Below are positions 8,953 through 18,119 of a DNA stretch of 64,000 nt, in pieces. How positions within the stretch are numbered: position 1 is the stretch's first letter; each line of letters begins with the position of its first letter. The notes under the pieces are model-generated. The model worked only from the letters and a program-made list of their open reading frames with translations, was not told the DNA's origin and made no database searches. The DNA lies in NCBI GenBank assembly GCA_965197675.1, contig OZ240221.1:2170001-2234000 (forward strand), in the 5' to 3' direction. A program made the translations under genes and the position numbers. Origin of the DNA: G965197675 sp965197675. GTDB taxonomy: Bacteria > Chloroflexota > Dehalococcoidia > Plut-88900.

Positions 8953-10083
8953 CTAACTCTGAGAGTTAGCGTGGGGCAGTAGATAGACCTTAATGGCCTT
9001 TTTGGCGAGGATGGTCTTGAAGGCCTCTTCCGTCTGCTCCATCGGGTATTCATGAGTAACCATGAAGTCGACGGCATTCTGAATCTCCTTATCCTGAAGC
9101 AACTCGACCAAGTCTCGGCGATCCTTCAGACGAACGTCGTGATGGCCGTCTATGGTTATGTGACGTCGAATAATCATATCGTCGACGTGAAACGTCCACA
9201 TATTGTCGGCCTTCGGGTAATAACCCATTAAATGGACTCTACCGTAATTATGCGTCGCTTGTACGCATTTTTCCTGATAGTAGGGAAAGCCCGAGCACTC
9301 GAAGGCCACATCTACACCCATTCGCGAGCCGGTGATGGCATGAATTTGGTCTAGCCAGTCTGGGTACTCGGGGTTGATTAGATAGTCAGCGCCTAGCTTA
9401 CGAGCCGCTTCCATACGGTTCTTGGTTCGACCAAGCGCGATCACCTTGGCCCTGAAATATTTACCCCAAGCAATTAGGCCATGACCAATGAAACCTATGC
9501 CAGCAACCAGCATATAGCTCCCAGATCCCACGTCCGTCTCTCTTATCCCAGTGAATGTACACCCCATGAGGCAGTTAGCTGCAGCTGCGTACTTGTAGGA
9601 AAGACCATCTGGAATTCGTTGGGTCATATTCTCTGGAGCTAGGCGATATTGAGAGAAGGCGTAGCCGCCGGACTCGCTGCCACAGGCCTCCTCGATCATA
9701 GCAAACCCATCTATTGAGGACTCCTGGGCCGAATCGAGCTTCGGTGGACTGTTCATTACGCAGGAAGTGGGTGTGCCCTGTGCCTCCACACAGACATAAC
9801 ACTTCCCACATCTGGGTAACTGATAAATGATAACCCGATCACCGACGCTGAACTGAGAGCCAGGCATAACCTCCACTATCTCCCCCACGCCTTCATGTCC
9901 CATACCATCAGGCTTCTCATAGAACTCGAAGAAGTGTTCGTCGTATATCCGTTGCTCAGTACAAATGGGAGCGACGTGTACCTTGACCAACACATAGCCA
10001 TTTGTGATTTTCGGGTAGGGCTTTTCAGCGATTTTGACCCTTCCCTTCTCTGGAACAGAGACAACTTTATTTACCTTCGCCAT
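8953..10083 (-). CDS. Zinc-dependent medium-chain alcohol dehydrogenase family protein
   Basis: This medium-chain dehydrogenase of about 376 residues keeps the zinc-enzyme signature: catalytic Cys near residue 41 (APICTEQR), GMGHEGVGEIVE with the His ligand at 63, and a structural-zinc loop CGKCYVCVEAQGTPTSC. The Rossmann motif is VAGIGFIGHGL, preceded by the conserved NCLMGCTFTG. I chose the ATG at 10083 because GGAG sits 8 bases upstream; an in-frame TTG at 10107 has no ribosome binding site. The family oxidises alcohols or polyols with NAD(P). The methyltransferase gene lies 94 bases upstream on the same strand and may be cotranscribed. A short palindrome (CTAACTCT/AGAGTTAG) overlaps the stop codon. 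Confidence 0.88.
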   Translation of the reverse strand: MAKVNKVVSVPEKGRVKIAEKPYPKITNGYVLVKVHVAPICTEQRIYDEHFFEFYEKPDGMGHEGVGEIVEVMPGSQFSVGDRVIIYQLPRCGKCYVCVEAQGTPTSCVMNSPPKLDSAQESSIDGFAMIEEACGSESGGYAFSQYRLAPENMTQRIPDGLSYKYAAAANCLMGCTFTGIRETDVGSGSYMLVAGIGFIGHGLIAWGKYFRAKVIALGRTKNRMEAARKLGADYLINPEYPDWLDQIHAITGSRMGVDVAFECSGFPYYQEKCVQATHNYGRVHLMGYYPKADNMWTFHVDDMIIRRHITIDGHHDVRLKDRRDLVELLQDKEIQNAVDFMVTHEYPMEQTEEAFKTILAKKAIKVYLLPHANSQS

Positions 10084-10177
10084 CTTGGCACTCCGTCTCT
10101 TAGACAAGTTTAGCGAGCATTATACCGACGGGATTTTGGTAACACAAATCGGTTGGAAGTCTCTTCCACGAGACCTC

Positions 10178-10834
10178 TTATTCATTCACCTTCCGAGCAG
10201 AAACGACGCATAGCGGATCTGTATAGAATCCTAGCTTCGGACTGATGTCCGTCTCGTGGATAGCTTCCCAACCACCCGACTTTTCGAAATAGTATCTAGT
10301 CAGCTTTGCCCTGCGCGTATCGTCCAGCATGCGCCATATCTGAACGGCCTTGCTGAAGAACATGCGATTAGAGAAAATGACGTGAAAGCTCGCTCCTTCT
10401 CGCAGCACTCGATTTACCTGAGTAAAGACATCAACGGGTCTGACCATATATTGAATAGAGACGGTGACGAGTGCGACATCGAAGAACTTGTCTTCAAAAG
10501 GGAGTCGAGAATCGAAGTTCAGGTCGTGAATCACCCATTCATCGAGTTGAGGGTTCTCGGCCATCTCGATGGCGTTGAGACCTAGCCCCACTACTCTTTT
10601 GACAGACAACCCCTCGGGAAGATGAGACCGCCAGCTGCTCATCAGATCCAATATGACTCCGTTGGGAGGCAAGGTATTTGAAAAATACTCTTTTAAGGAG
10701 GAAACAGCATGCTCATCTATGTGGACCGTTAATCGGGGTTCAGTGTAGAACAGCTTGTCGTCGCTCTCGTCTTCTCTTCGGAAGAACTCCGAAGCTAAAA
10801 CCTTCGAGTCTGACAAAGGGAACTCATTTATCAC
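10178..10834 (-). CDS. Class I SAM-dependent methyltransferase
   Basis: The 218-residue protein has the order of a Rossmann-type methyltransferase: ILDLMSSWRSHLP is motif I, with the usual DxGxGxG turn replaced by DLMSSWRS; VVGLGLNAIEM is the second strand; DLNFDSRLPFEDKFFDVALVTVSIQYM covers motif II/post II; and VLREGASFHVIFSNR is motif III. The LMSSWRSHLP variant is typical of a group of uncharacterised bacterial methyltransferases. The start is GTG. Substrate unknown. It is divergent from the amidase operon across a 145-base gap and may be cotranscribed with the alcohol dehydrogenase downstream. Confidence 0.82.
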   Translation of the reverse strand: MINEFPLSDSKVLASEFFRREDESDDKLFYTEPRLTVHIDEHAVSSLKEYFSNTLPPNGVILDLMSSWRSHLPEGLSVKRVVGLGLNAIEMAENPQLDEWVIHDLNFDSRLPFEDKFFDVALVTVSIQYMVRPVDVFTQVNRVLREGASFHVIFSNRMFFSKAVQIWRMLDDTRRAKLTRYYFEKSGGWEAIHETDISPKLGFYTDPLCVVSARKVNE

Positions 10835-10979
10835 TTTGCTGCCCCATCGAGACTCCAGAATTGAGTGTTGAGATGGCAGATCTATGTTAGCACTGACGTA
10901 GAACTTAGTCTAACGGAGACTGAATGAGTGGTACAGCGTGATAGAATTAGCAGAACCAACTTAGAGAAGGACTTGTAAG

Positions 10980-12359
10980 ATGACCAACGACGTAATTTAT
11001 TCATCAGCCGCTACCCTGGCGCAAAGCATCAAGGATAAGAAAATGTCAGCCGTCGAGCTGTTGAACCTGTACCTCCAGCGTATAGAAGAGGTGAACCCAA
11101 AACTCAACGCCGTAGTGCAGCTGGCAACCGAGAGAGCTCTTGCAGAGGCCCGTGAAGCAGATGATGATCTCCAAAAAGGCAGGTTAAGGGGCCCACTTCA
11201 CGGACTGCCTATAACTTTGAAGGACTCGATAGATACTGAAGGAATCATCTCTACCGGGGGGACAAAAGGTCGGGAGAGATTCAAGCCCGACAAAGACGCA
11301 ACCGTGGTAGCTCGCCTCAGGGCCGCGGGGGCCATAGTAATCGGTAAGACCAACACTCCCGAGCTTACACTGGACGGCGAGACCGACAACCTCGTATACG
11401 GTAGAACAAACAACCCCTACGATTTGTCGAAAACCACGGGTGGAAGCAGTGGCGGTGCCGCCGCCATTGTTGCAGCGGCCGGAGCGGCCCTGGATTTTGG
11501 CACTGACACAGGAGGTAGCATTCGCGCCCCTGCGCATTTTTGTGGCATAACCGGGATTAAACCAACAGCAGGACGTATCCCAAGGACGGGTCACATCGTA
11601 CCTTATGGGCTAGGCGCTCGAGATATGCTTACCCAGATAGGACCAATGGCAAGGTACGTTGAAGACCTGATGCTCGCTCTACCTATTTTGTGCGGCACCG
11701 ATGGATACGACCCAGCAGTCATCGCCATGCCTCTGGGTGATGCCAATACCATCACCCTCAAAGGCTTACGAGTGGCCGTCCACATGAGTAATGGAGTCAC
11801 AAATCCCACAGCGGAGACGGTAGAAACAGTGAACCACTCGTCAGCTTCCCTAAGAGATGCAGGCGTGGCAGTCGGGGAGAACCTTCCCAGCGCCCTCAAG
11901 GACTCGGTCGATCTCTATAGGCGGCTCGATGATGCTGATGGACAGGCCTGGGTAAAGAGGCTGTTGAAAAAGGCGGGAACCAGAGACGTCAGCCCTGCGA
12001 TATCAAGGGACATTGAAGCTGCCAAACCCATCTCCTCCGAAGAGTTGACAGCATTGTTGGAAGAGATAGACCAGTTCCGAAGCGAGATGCTCCAGTTCAT
12101 GCGAGACTACGATGCCATTCTGTGTCCTGTAGTAGACTATCCCGCACCACCACACGCTCCCTACGAACCGAAAGATGAAGACACGTGCGCTCACAATATG
12201 ACGGGATGGCCTGCCGCTGTCGTCAGGGCGGGCACGTCCAGTGACGGCATGCCTATCGGGGTACAGGTTGTAGCGCCCCCTTGGCGAGACGATGTTGCTC
12301 TCGCCTTAGCTCGACACATCGAGATCAGCTTGGGCGGATACCAGAAGCCAAACATCTAA
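10980..12359 (+). CDS. Amidase (amidase-signature family)
   Basis: This 459-residue enzyme carries the complete Ser-cisSer-Lys triad of the amidase-signature family: Lys81 in ITLKDS, Ser156 in TGGSSGGAA and nucleophile Ser180 in TDTGGSIRAPA. It hydrolyses an amide to acid plus ammonia. It heads a plus-strand run in which the gaps to the next genes are 43, 37 and 13 bases (isocitrate/isopropylmalate-type dehydrogenase, ureohydrolase, threonine-dehydratase-like enzyme), a probable operon for a nitrogen-rich compound. Pairing of an amidase with a ureohydrolase recalls the conversion of 4-guanidinobutyramide to 4-guanidinobutyrate and then GABA plus urea; that link is inference. It is not GatA-specific: GatB and GatC are absent. 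Confidence 0.9.
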   Translation: MTNDVIYSSAATLAQSIKDKKMSAVELLNLYLQRIEEVNPKLNAVVQLATERALAEAREADDDLQKGRLRGPLHGLPITLKDSIDTEGIISTGGTKGRERFKPDKDATVVARLRAAGAIVIGKTNTPELTLDGETDNLVYGRTNNPYDLSKTTGGSSGGAAAIVAAAGAALDFGTDTGGSIRAPAHFCGITGIKPTAGRIPRTGHIVPYGLGARDMLTQIGPMARYVEDLMLALPILCGTDGYDPAVIAMPLGDANTITLKGLRVAVHMSNGVTNPTAETVETVNHSSASLRDAGVAVGENLPSALKDSVDLYRRLDDADGQAWVKRLLKKAGTRDVSPAISRDIEAAKPISSEELTALLEEIDQFRSEMLQFMRDYDAILCPVVDYPAPPHAPYEPKDEDTCAHNMTGWPAAVVRAGTSSDGMPIGVQVVAPPWRDDVALALARHIEISLGGYQKPNI

Positions 12360-12402
12360 CAATCAGCAGGGTTGTTGTCTTAGCAGCTCTTGGAGGCGAC
12401 CT

Positions 12403-13467
12403 ATGACTAAACGGATATGCATAATCGAGGGGGATGATGCGGCGCCGGAGGCGGTTAAACCTACAGTGGAGCTGCTAGAAGCTCTGGAGCTGGACATCGA
12501 GATTCTCCGTCCTCTAACTGGCAAAGATGCCTTTGAGAAACACGGGACGGGCTTCCCCGCCGAGGCCAAGAAAGCCGTCGATGGCGCCGATACCACCCTC
12601 TTCGGGTCTTCCAGCTACTACTCAGAGCAGGCCATCGACTATCTGAGGTATGGGAAAGAGACCTACGCCAACATCAGACCTGTGAAGTGGTCGCCAGGAT
12701 TCAGAAGCCCCCTATCGGATCCCAAGGGCATAGACTATGTGATCGTGAGGGAGAATCTGGAGGATGTGTACGTTGGCGTTGAGGGGGAAATGGCAGAGCT
12801 AGCTGACGTGCCCCTGAATCCGAGCTACTCCGGATGGCAGTTTGACCCAACCCCATCTGGTGCGTACGCACTGAAGGTGATCACCGAGGCAAGCACAAGG
12901 CGAGTCGCCGAGTTTTCCTGTGGCCTCGCTATGCAAAGGAAGGAGCAGGGCCGCCAAGGAATAGTAACGTGCGTAGCAAAGCATAACGTGCTGCCTAAAA
13001 CAGACGGTCTATTCGTCGATGTGGTTAGATCGGTGGTCGAGGGATATTCAGACCTAGAGTACAAAGAATACTTCGTCGACAACTTCGGGAGACTTCAGGT
13101 GGAAGCTCCCCAGGTGCTGGATGTGGTAGTGATGCCCAATCTCTATGGAGATATCGCATCTGATGTTGGGGCTGGAACCATCGGAGGACTGGGACTAGCT
13201 CCCAGCGGATGCTACGGAGAGGACTACGTCTACTTCGAGGCCGTACATGGGACCGCTCCAGACATTGCTGGGAAGGGAATCATCAACCCGACGGCCACTA
13301 TCTTATCGGCGGTTATGATGCTGGAACATCTGGAAATGAACGAGGCCGCTAGGAGGTTGGAAAGAGCAGTAGCTATTACATACGAGGAAGGGAGATCGCT
13401 CACCCCCGACCAAGGCGGCGGCGCCTCCACAACCGAGTTCTGCGAGGCCGTCCGAAAGCGGCTATAG
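12403..13467 (+). CDS. Isocitrate/isopropylmalate dehydrogenase family protein
   Basis: The 354-residue protein is a decarboxylating beta-hydroxyacid dehydrogenase. It shows YANIRPVKW (substrate Arg region), IVRENLEDVYVGVEG, VAKHNVLPKTDGLF (the catalytic Lys region, where homoisocitrate and NAD-isocitrate enzymes have HKANVLKLTDGLF), MPNLYGDIASD for the metal-binding Asp residues, and EAVHGTAPDIAGKGIINP. These are all expected residues, so it should be active on a 2R,3S-type hydroxyacid, but which one (isocitrate, isopropylmalate, tartrate, homoisocitrate) is not decided by what I can see. Its place between an amidase and a ureohydrolase argues for a catabolic rather than biosynthetic role. 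Confidence 0.88.
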   Translation: MTKRICIIEGDDAAPEAVKPTVELLEALELDIEILRPLTGKDAFEKHGTGFPAEAKKAVDGADTTLFGSSSYYSEQAIDYLRYGKETYANIRPVKWSPGFRSPLSDPKGIDYVIVRENLEDVYVGVEGEMAELADVPLNPSYSGWQFDPTPSGAYALKVITEASTRRVAEFSCGLAMQRKEQGRQGIVTCVAKHNVLPKTDGLFVDVVRSVVEGYSDLEYKEYFVDNFGRLQVEAPQVLDVVVMPNLYGDIASDVGAGTIGGLGLAPSGCYGEDYVYFEAVHGTAPDIAGKGIINPTATILSAVMMLEHLEMNEAARRLERAVAITYEEGRSLTPDQGGGASTTEFCEAVRKRL

Positions 13468-13504
13468 AGCCGCAATAAAACGATAATCAAATAGAGGGAA
13501 TGAA

Positions 13505-14464
13505 ATGAAAACAGCCATAGATGATCTCAAGCCGATCATGCCTCCCACCGTTACTCGGTTTTCGCCCACCTTCACATTGATGCGCGCTCAGAGACGAGAC
13601 ACCGCGGAGGGACTGGACATCGCCCTCGCCGGGGTGCCTTTTGATTTCGCCACCTACCAGCGCGCCGGGTCGCGCTACGGGCCGGCTCAGGCCCGCGAAT
13701 ACTCTCGGATACTGCGCCCGGGGCATGCGATTACTCGAATCTTCCCCTTCGAGATCAGCCGAATAGCAGACGTGGGCGACGCGCCTGTGAATTTGCTGGA
13801 TTTCGATGGCAGCATCCAAGTCATAGAGGACTTCTTCGAGGACATAGTTGATGCGGGCGCGCTCCCCCTTGCCATCGGCGGAGAGCACACTATAACCTTG
13901 CCAATCCTTCGTGCTGTTGGAAGGGGCTCTCGTGGGCCCATCAGTATCGTTCACTTCGACGCCCACCCTGATACCATCGACAATATCGATGGCCATAAGA
14001 TAAATCCGGGCACACCCTTCAGGCGTTCTGTCGAGGAAGGCCTCACCGACCCCAAGCGCCACGTAATGATAGGTATTCGTGGTACGACATACGGATCGGA
14101 GCCCTTCGATTGGGCAGAAGAGCAGGGCATGACGATTCTCACCATCGATGACGTGGAGGAGATGGGAGCCAAGGCCGTCGTTTCTAAGATACGAGACCTG
14201 ATGGGGGATTCGCCTGTTTACATAACCTATGATCTAGACGGGATGGACCCTGCAGTAGCACCGGGAACCAACAGTCCCGAGCCGGGTGGGCTGAGCCCCC
14301 GGGACAGCCAAGTCATCATACGAGGCCTTCGCGGATTGAACATCGTTGGGGGCGATGTGAACGAGCTTTGTCCACCTGTGGACCCGACGGGTAACACGGC
14401 AATTGTCGCCAACAATCTCATGTTCGAGATGCTGTGCGTCATGGCCGAGGTCCGAGCCGATTAG
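13505..14464 (+). CDS. Ureohydrolase (agmatinase/arginase family)
   Basis: This 319-residue protein has the binuclear-manganese motifs of the ureohydrolase family: GGEHT with His128 (commonly GGDHS or GGNHS), HFDAHPD with Asp152, His154 and Asp156, and YDLDGMDPAVAPG with Asp243 and Asp245, followed by TNSPEPGGLS. It should hydrolyse a guanidino compound to an amine plus urea. The length and the PEPGGL segment fit agmatinase, guanidinobutyrase or guanidinopropionase better than arginase, but the substrate cannot be fixed. A ribosome binding site GAGGGAATGAA overlaps the start. It ends 13 bases before the next gene, so translational coupling is likely. Confidence 0.9.
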   Translation: MKTAIDDLKPIMPPTVTRFSPTFTLMRAQRRDTAEGLDIALAGVPFDFATYQRAGSRYGPAQAREYSRILRPGHAITRIFPFEISRIADVGDAPVNLLDFDGSIQVIEDFFEDIVDAGALPLAIGGEHTITLPILRAVGRGSRGPISIVHFDAHPDTIDNIDGHKINPGTPFRRSVEEGLTDPKRHVMIGIRGTTYGSEPFDWAEEQGMTILTIDDVEEMGAKAVVSKIRDLMGDSPVYITYDLDGMDPAVAPGTNSPEPGGLSPRDSQVIIRGLRGLNIVGGDVNELCPPVDPTGNTAIVANNLMFEMLCVMAEVRAD

Positions 14465-14477
14465 GAAAGGAACTGCT

Positions 14478-15434
14478 ATGAACGACAATCCAACGCTACG
14501 TGACATCTTCGAGGCCCGAAAGCGCCTCAAGAATTACTTGCTTCCCACTCCTCTACACCATTATCCCTCCCTCAGTAAGCTGCTTGGAGCCGAGGTATAC
14601 GTCAAGCATGAGAACCACACCCCCATTGGCTCCTTCAAGATACGTGGAGGGCTAAACGCCGTGGCAAAGCTGAATGGGGAGCAGCGTAAACGAGGGGTAA
14701 TCGTGACCTCAACGGGCAACTTTGGGCAGTCGGTCGCCTACGCTGGGATGATGTTTGGAGTAAAGACCATAGTAGCCATGCCAGAGAAGTACAATCCAGC
14801 GAAGGCCGAGGCCATAAGGAGTTTCGGTGCGGAGATCATCAATCACGGAGTAGACATCGACTATGCTCGAGAGCACGCCGAATCCCTGGCTGCCGAACGA
14901 GGATACTACTATTTCGATGACGGACAGGACAGGGACTACACAGCGGGGCTTGGCACCTGCATGTTGGAGATCCTAGAAGTACTCCCCGATGCCGACGTGG
15001 TGGTCATTCCTATTGGTGGGGGAGGGCTGTCATCCAGTTCCTGCATCGCTGGGAAGGCGATCAAGCCAGACCTGACCATCATCGGAGTCAGCCTAGAGCA
15101 GGCGCCATCGCCCTACCTGTCCTGGAAAGAGGGGAAGCTGGTGGAGGCTCCCATGGAATCCTCCGTCGATGGAATCGCTGTACGAATATCCTTCGAAATA
15201 CCCCAGCGGATTCTGCGTGAGAAGCTGGATGACTATCTCTTGGTCAGCGACGAAGAGGTACGAAAGGCAGTATTCTTAATGGTGGAAAAGACCCATAACC
15301 TTACGGAAGGTGCGGGTGCGGCAGCTCTCGCAGGCGGTCTGAAGATACCGGATCACCTCAAGGGAAAGAAGACTGTGCTGGTTCAGAGCGGAGCCAACAT
15401 CTCCATGGAACAGCTGAAGGAGAGCCTAGACTAA
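14478..15434 (+). CDS. Threonine/serine dehydratase-like PLP enzyme
   Basis: The protein of 318 residues is a fold-type II PLP enzyme. HENHTPIGSFKIRGG carries the Schiff-base Lys near residue 54, and VIPIGGGGLS is the phosphate-binding glycine loop. There is no C-terminal ACT or regulatory domain, as in catabolic threonine dehydratases and serine racemases. I place the start at ATG 14478, 8 bases after AGGAAAGGA; an upstream in-frame ATG at 14403 lies inside the ureohydrolase gene and adds a tail unlike the family. It is the last gene of the amidase operon and could deaminate a hydroxy-amino acid or a diamino acid formed by the pathway. Confidence 0.88.
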   Translation: MNDNPTLRDIFEARKRLKNYLLPTPLHHYPSLSKLLGAEVYVKHENHTPIGSFKIRGGLNAVAKLNGEQRKRGVIVTSTGNFGQSVAYAGMMFGVKTIVAMPEKYNPAKAEAIRSFGAEIINHGVDIDYAREHAESLAAERGYYYFDDGQDRDYTAGLGTCMLEILEVLPDADVVVIPIGGGGLSSSSCIAGKAIKPDLTIIGVSLEQAPSPYLSWKEGKLVEAPMESSVDGIAVRISFEIPQRILREKLDDYLLVSDEEVRKAVFLMVEKTHNLTEGAGAAALAGGLKIPDHLKGKKTVLVQSGANISMEQLKESLD

Positions 15435-15460
15435 GCTCTGATCTCACTTTAGGAACCCTG

Positions 15461-15958
15461 CTATATGATTGCTTCTTTCTCGAGAGCATGGGCTTGCTCG
15501 TCCGAGTAGTCCAGGACCTCTTTGAGCACCTCTCGCGTATGTTGGCCCAATAGTGGCGGGGCAGTAACCTCATTGGGAGATTCCGATAGCTCGATCGGAG
15601 GGCCAGGCATAGTGAAGGTGCCTCGCTCCAGATGTTTGTATGTAACGATCATGCCCCTCTCCAACAAATGCGGGTCAGAGTGGATATCCTTGGTATTAAG
15701 GCATGCCCCGACAACCACTCCAGCCTCGCCTAGGATGTTCATAACCTCGTACTTGGTGTGCATCGTTGTCCATTCCTCAACGATCTGGGCTACCTCTTTT
15801 TCCCGCTCTCTCCTGCCCTGCCTATCCTCGTACCGTTCGTCACCAATCAAGTCATGCCGTCCGATGGTCTTGAGAAGCCTAGGCCACATGTCAGATGGTG
15901 CGGGTACAACATAAATATATGCGTAATCGTCTAGACCTCCCGGCTTGCAGCGGGGCAT
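15461..15958 (-). pseudogene. C-terminal fragment of a family III (CaiB/BaiF) CoA-transferase
   Basis: The 165-residue translation matches only the last part of a formyl-CoA-transferase-type protein: CKPGGLDDYAYIYV, GRHDLIGDERY, ILGEAGVVVGACLNTKDIHSDPHLLERGM and PPLLGQHTREVL. The N-terminal CoA-binding half and the catalytic Asp are missing. The fragment begins at an ATG that directly follows the TGA of an unrelated frame, so the junction looks like a deletion or recombination breakpoint. It is most likely nonfunctional. Two complete paralogues lie at 59538-62130. Confidence 0.75.
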
Positions 15959-16597
15959 TCATTCACATTCTTCTTGCAAATGGTGAGTGCGCAGAATCTC
16001 TTCCAGGTCTCCGGGTTCCCGATGTCCCAATATGGAGAACTCGTACCCCCCCGGGTTATTGGTAATAAAGGGCGGAACTTCGGATCGCAGACTGACATCC
16101 TAGCTCTGATACTCTGTATACAATTGCTGAGCTATCTGGTCATCCACAGCTAGCGAATCGTAGGACCATCCAGGCTCAAGGGGCTTCAGGAATCCTAATA
16201 CCAGTTGCTGTGTCCCTCCGTCACTATCCCTATGTCTATACAAGACAAAAGCCAGTAAATCGTCCGTACTTCTGGCGAATCGGGCTCCATTAGTGAGCCT
16301 TCCTGACATGGTGAGGACACCATTGCAGACCTTAGGCTCTTCCGTAAACTTCACCCATTTGTCGAAGTAAATGTCAACGGACGTGCCCTCTACCCCTCTG
16401 AGTCTAGAGGTGCTATATCTAGCTGAGGGGTCCCAATAACGATGACATGGCACACCCCGAACATTGCCAAGGAAACGATTACCCCGATTAGCCAACCCTT
16501 CATGGAGCGCCCTTCTGGCTCGCTGGTGTGTATCAACAATTGTACTCAGCACGTCAAGACATTCTAAAAACCACGCCCCCAGATTAACGAGAAACAC
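15959..16597 (-). pseudogene. Unrecognised open frame interrupted by one TAG
   Basis: A minus-strand frame runs from a GTG at 16597 to a TAG at 16102-16100 and then stays open in the same frame for 46 more codons to a TGA at 15959. The parts between and after (TQQLVLGFLKPLEPGWSYDS, then RSEVPPFITNNPGGYEFSILG) look protein-like. I do not recognise the family. Either it is a gene with a nonsense mutation or two chance frames; its place among truncated genes favours decay. Confidence 0.22.
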
Positions 16598-16611
16598 CTT
16601 TAAGGTCTCAA

Positions 16612-16653
16612 TCTGACTTTTGCAGGTCAGGGCCTAGCCCTGCAAAAGTCAGA
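16612..16653. repeat. 15-bp perfect inverted repeat
   Basis: TCTGACTTTTGCAGG (16612-16626) is exactly complementary to 16639-16653. The 12-base loop itself can pair (CAGGGC/GCCCTG), so two alternative stems exist. It sits between two gene remnants and could be a terminator for the frame ending at 16662 or the scar of a mobile element. Confidence 0.55.
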
Positions 16654-16661
16654 CGGTAGTT

Positions 16662-16826
16662 CTAGTCCTCGGCGAACGCCGCCGCCAGCCATTCCTTCTC
16701 TTCCAGTGTCAGCGGGATGTCAGGGGCAGGTATGTTGTATCTCCGGGCCTCGGCCTTGTCCGCTTCCGAAGGATGGCGAGTGAGAAACGGCGTCCGAGCG
16801 CAGGTGACACAACGCAGGTCTAAGTC
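16662..16826 (-). pseudogene. Unrecognised C-terminal coding remnant with a CxxC pair
   Basis: The frame is open for 54 codons between two stops and reads LRCVTCARTPFLTRHPSEAD and then IPLTLEEKEWLAAAFAED before its stop. It contains a CxxC and an ordered acidic C-terminal helix but has no ATG, GTG or TTG in a suitable place. It looks like the tail of a lost gene. The family is not recognised. Confidence 0.25.
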
Positions 16827-16929
16827 CTAGTCTCTGTACAACTAGCCGCCGCACTGGTTACCTGGAAGGCGCTTCATCGGCGAGAAGTCTACTCACCGCG
16901 AGGGCGTCATTGATGGACATGCCGCCCTG

Positions 16930-17317
16930 AACTAGCTTCTTCAACAGTGCGACCTTCGATCGCTTTCCCCGCCTTAAAGTAGTTGTGCTGGAGTCGGGCA
17001 TGGGCTGGTTGATATATTGGCTGGATAGAATGGAAGAAAAGTTCAACGTGAACGGCTTTACCACTGGGATGAAGCTGCGACCCACTGAGTACTTCCATCG
17101 GCATTGTTGGATTTCTATGGACCCTGATGAAAGGCTGGTGAAGTACAGGATTGAACTGCTGGGCGCCGACAAGTTCCTCTGGGCCTTCGACTATCCCCAT
17201 TCGAATTCCGTGCTTCACACGGTCAAAGAGCTTAAAGAGAATCTGGCCCCTCTATCGAAGGACGTCAAGAGGAAAGTCTTTGGTGAAAACGCTATCAAGC
17301 TCTACGGTTTGAACTAA
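16930..17317 (+). pseudogene. C-terminal fragment of an ACMSD-type amidohydrolase
   Basis: From about 16940 the DNA encodes TFDRFPRLKVVVLESGMGWL and continues intact to the stop as RMEEKFNVNGFTTGMKLRP, LWAFDYPHSNSV and ENAIKLYGLN. This is nearly identical in form to residues 255-376 of the enzyme at 29813-30943 and to the 38018-39148 paralogue. Upstream, the expected MNFTSFFNS segment survives only as a shifted and stop-interrupted trace. The metal-binding N-terminus (DxHxxE) and barrel are gone. The first 110 codons after the ATG at 16985 are open but cannot make an active enzyme. Confidence 0.8.
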
Positions 17318-17327
17318 AGCCGGACAA

Positions 17328-18086
17328 TTACTGGGCTACGTAACCGCCATCCACTGACATAGCGTGCCCAGTCACAAATGAAGCCGCGTCTGAGCAAAGC
17401 CACACCACCGCTTCCGCTATCTCCTCTGGCCTCCCTATTCGATCTATTGGATGCTTGTCGATCTCGGCTTGCACCCTGGCGGCGTCGATCCCCTGCGTGA
17501 GTGGAGTATCTATGGAACCGGGACAGACCGCATTCACTCTGATTCCCGATCTGGCATATTCGATGGCTGCTGTTTTGGTCAGGCCGACCACTCCGTGCTT
17601 TGCAGCCGTGTAAGCCGCCCCTTCTACAGTAGCTATCAAGCCATTGTATGAAGACGTGTTAACAATGGCTCCATGCCCTTGGCTGAGCATCTGTGGCAGC
17701 TCGTATTTCATGCAAAGCCATACACCCTTCAGGTTGATATCTATGAGCCTGTCCCAGGCGCCTTCTTGAACCTGGTGGGTGAGACCACGCGCAGCAGAAC
17801 TTCCAACGCCCGCGTTGTTAAAGGCGTAGTCTAAGCGTCCATATGCTTCTACAGTCTGCCTGATCATGTTTTCTACCTGTGCAGCGTCGGATACATCGGT
17901 CTTCACGAAGATGGCTTCGCCTCTTTTATCCCGTACCAAGGCGGCGGTCTCATCCCCACCTTCATCATTTACGTCGGCAACGACGACCTTCGCTCCCTCT
18001 CCAGCGAAGCATAGTGCGGTGGCTCTACCTATGCCTGAGCTTCCTCCTGTAACCAGCGCTACTTTATCTTCCAGCCTAGCTGCCAA
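17328..18086 (-). CDS. Short-chain dehydrogenase/reductase
   Basis: The protein of about 252 residues is a classical SDR: TGGSSGIGRA for NAD(P), an acidic residue after the second strand (VVVADVN), which favours NAD, NNAGVG, catalytic Ser in IVNTSS and YTAAK. The closing segment FVTGHAMSVDGGYVAQ is typical. I place the start at TTG 18086 because GGGAGG precedes it by 5-6 bases and because the paralogue next door starts at the equivalent LAARLE. A longer TTG start at 18101 is possible. It lies 33 bases downstream of its tandem paralogue (18120-18884), with which it shares a very similar 5' end, so they are a recent duplication and probably one transcript. Confidence 0.9.
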   Translation of the reverse strand: MAARLEDKVALVTGGSSGIGRATALCFAGEGAKVVVADVNDEGGDETAALVRDKRGEAIFVKTDVSDAAQVENMIRQTVEAYGRLDYAFNNAGVGSSAARGLTHQVQEGAWDRLIDINLKGVWLCMKYELPQMLSQGHGAIVNTSSYNGLIATVEGAAYTAAKHGVVGLTKTAAIEYARSGIRVNAVCPGSIDTPLTQGIDAARVQAEIDKHPIDRIGRPEEIAEAVVWLCSDAASFVTGHAMSVDGGYVAQ

Positions 18087-18119
18087 ACCATCCTCCCACA
18101 AAACTTTCTTAGTGTTCCG

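Noticed and set aside
14403..14477. Upstream start for the threonine-dehydratase-like gene
   Set aside because: The extra 25 codons lie inside the ureohydrolase gene, and the ATG at 14478 has a good ribosome binding site.
15461..15958. An intact small CoA-transferase
   Set aside because: The catalytic Asp and the whole N-terminal half are missing.
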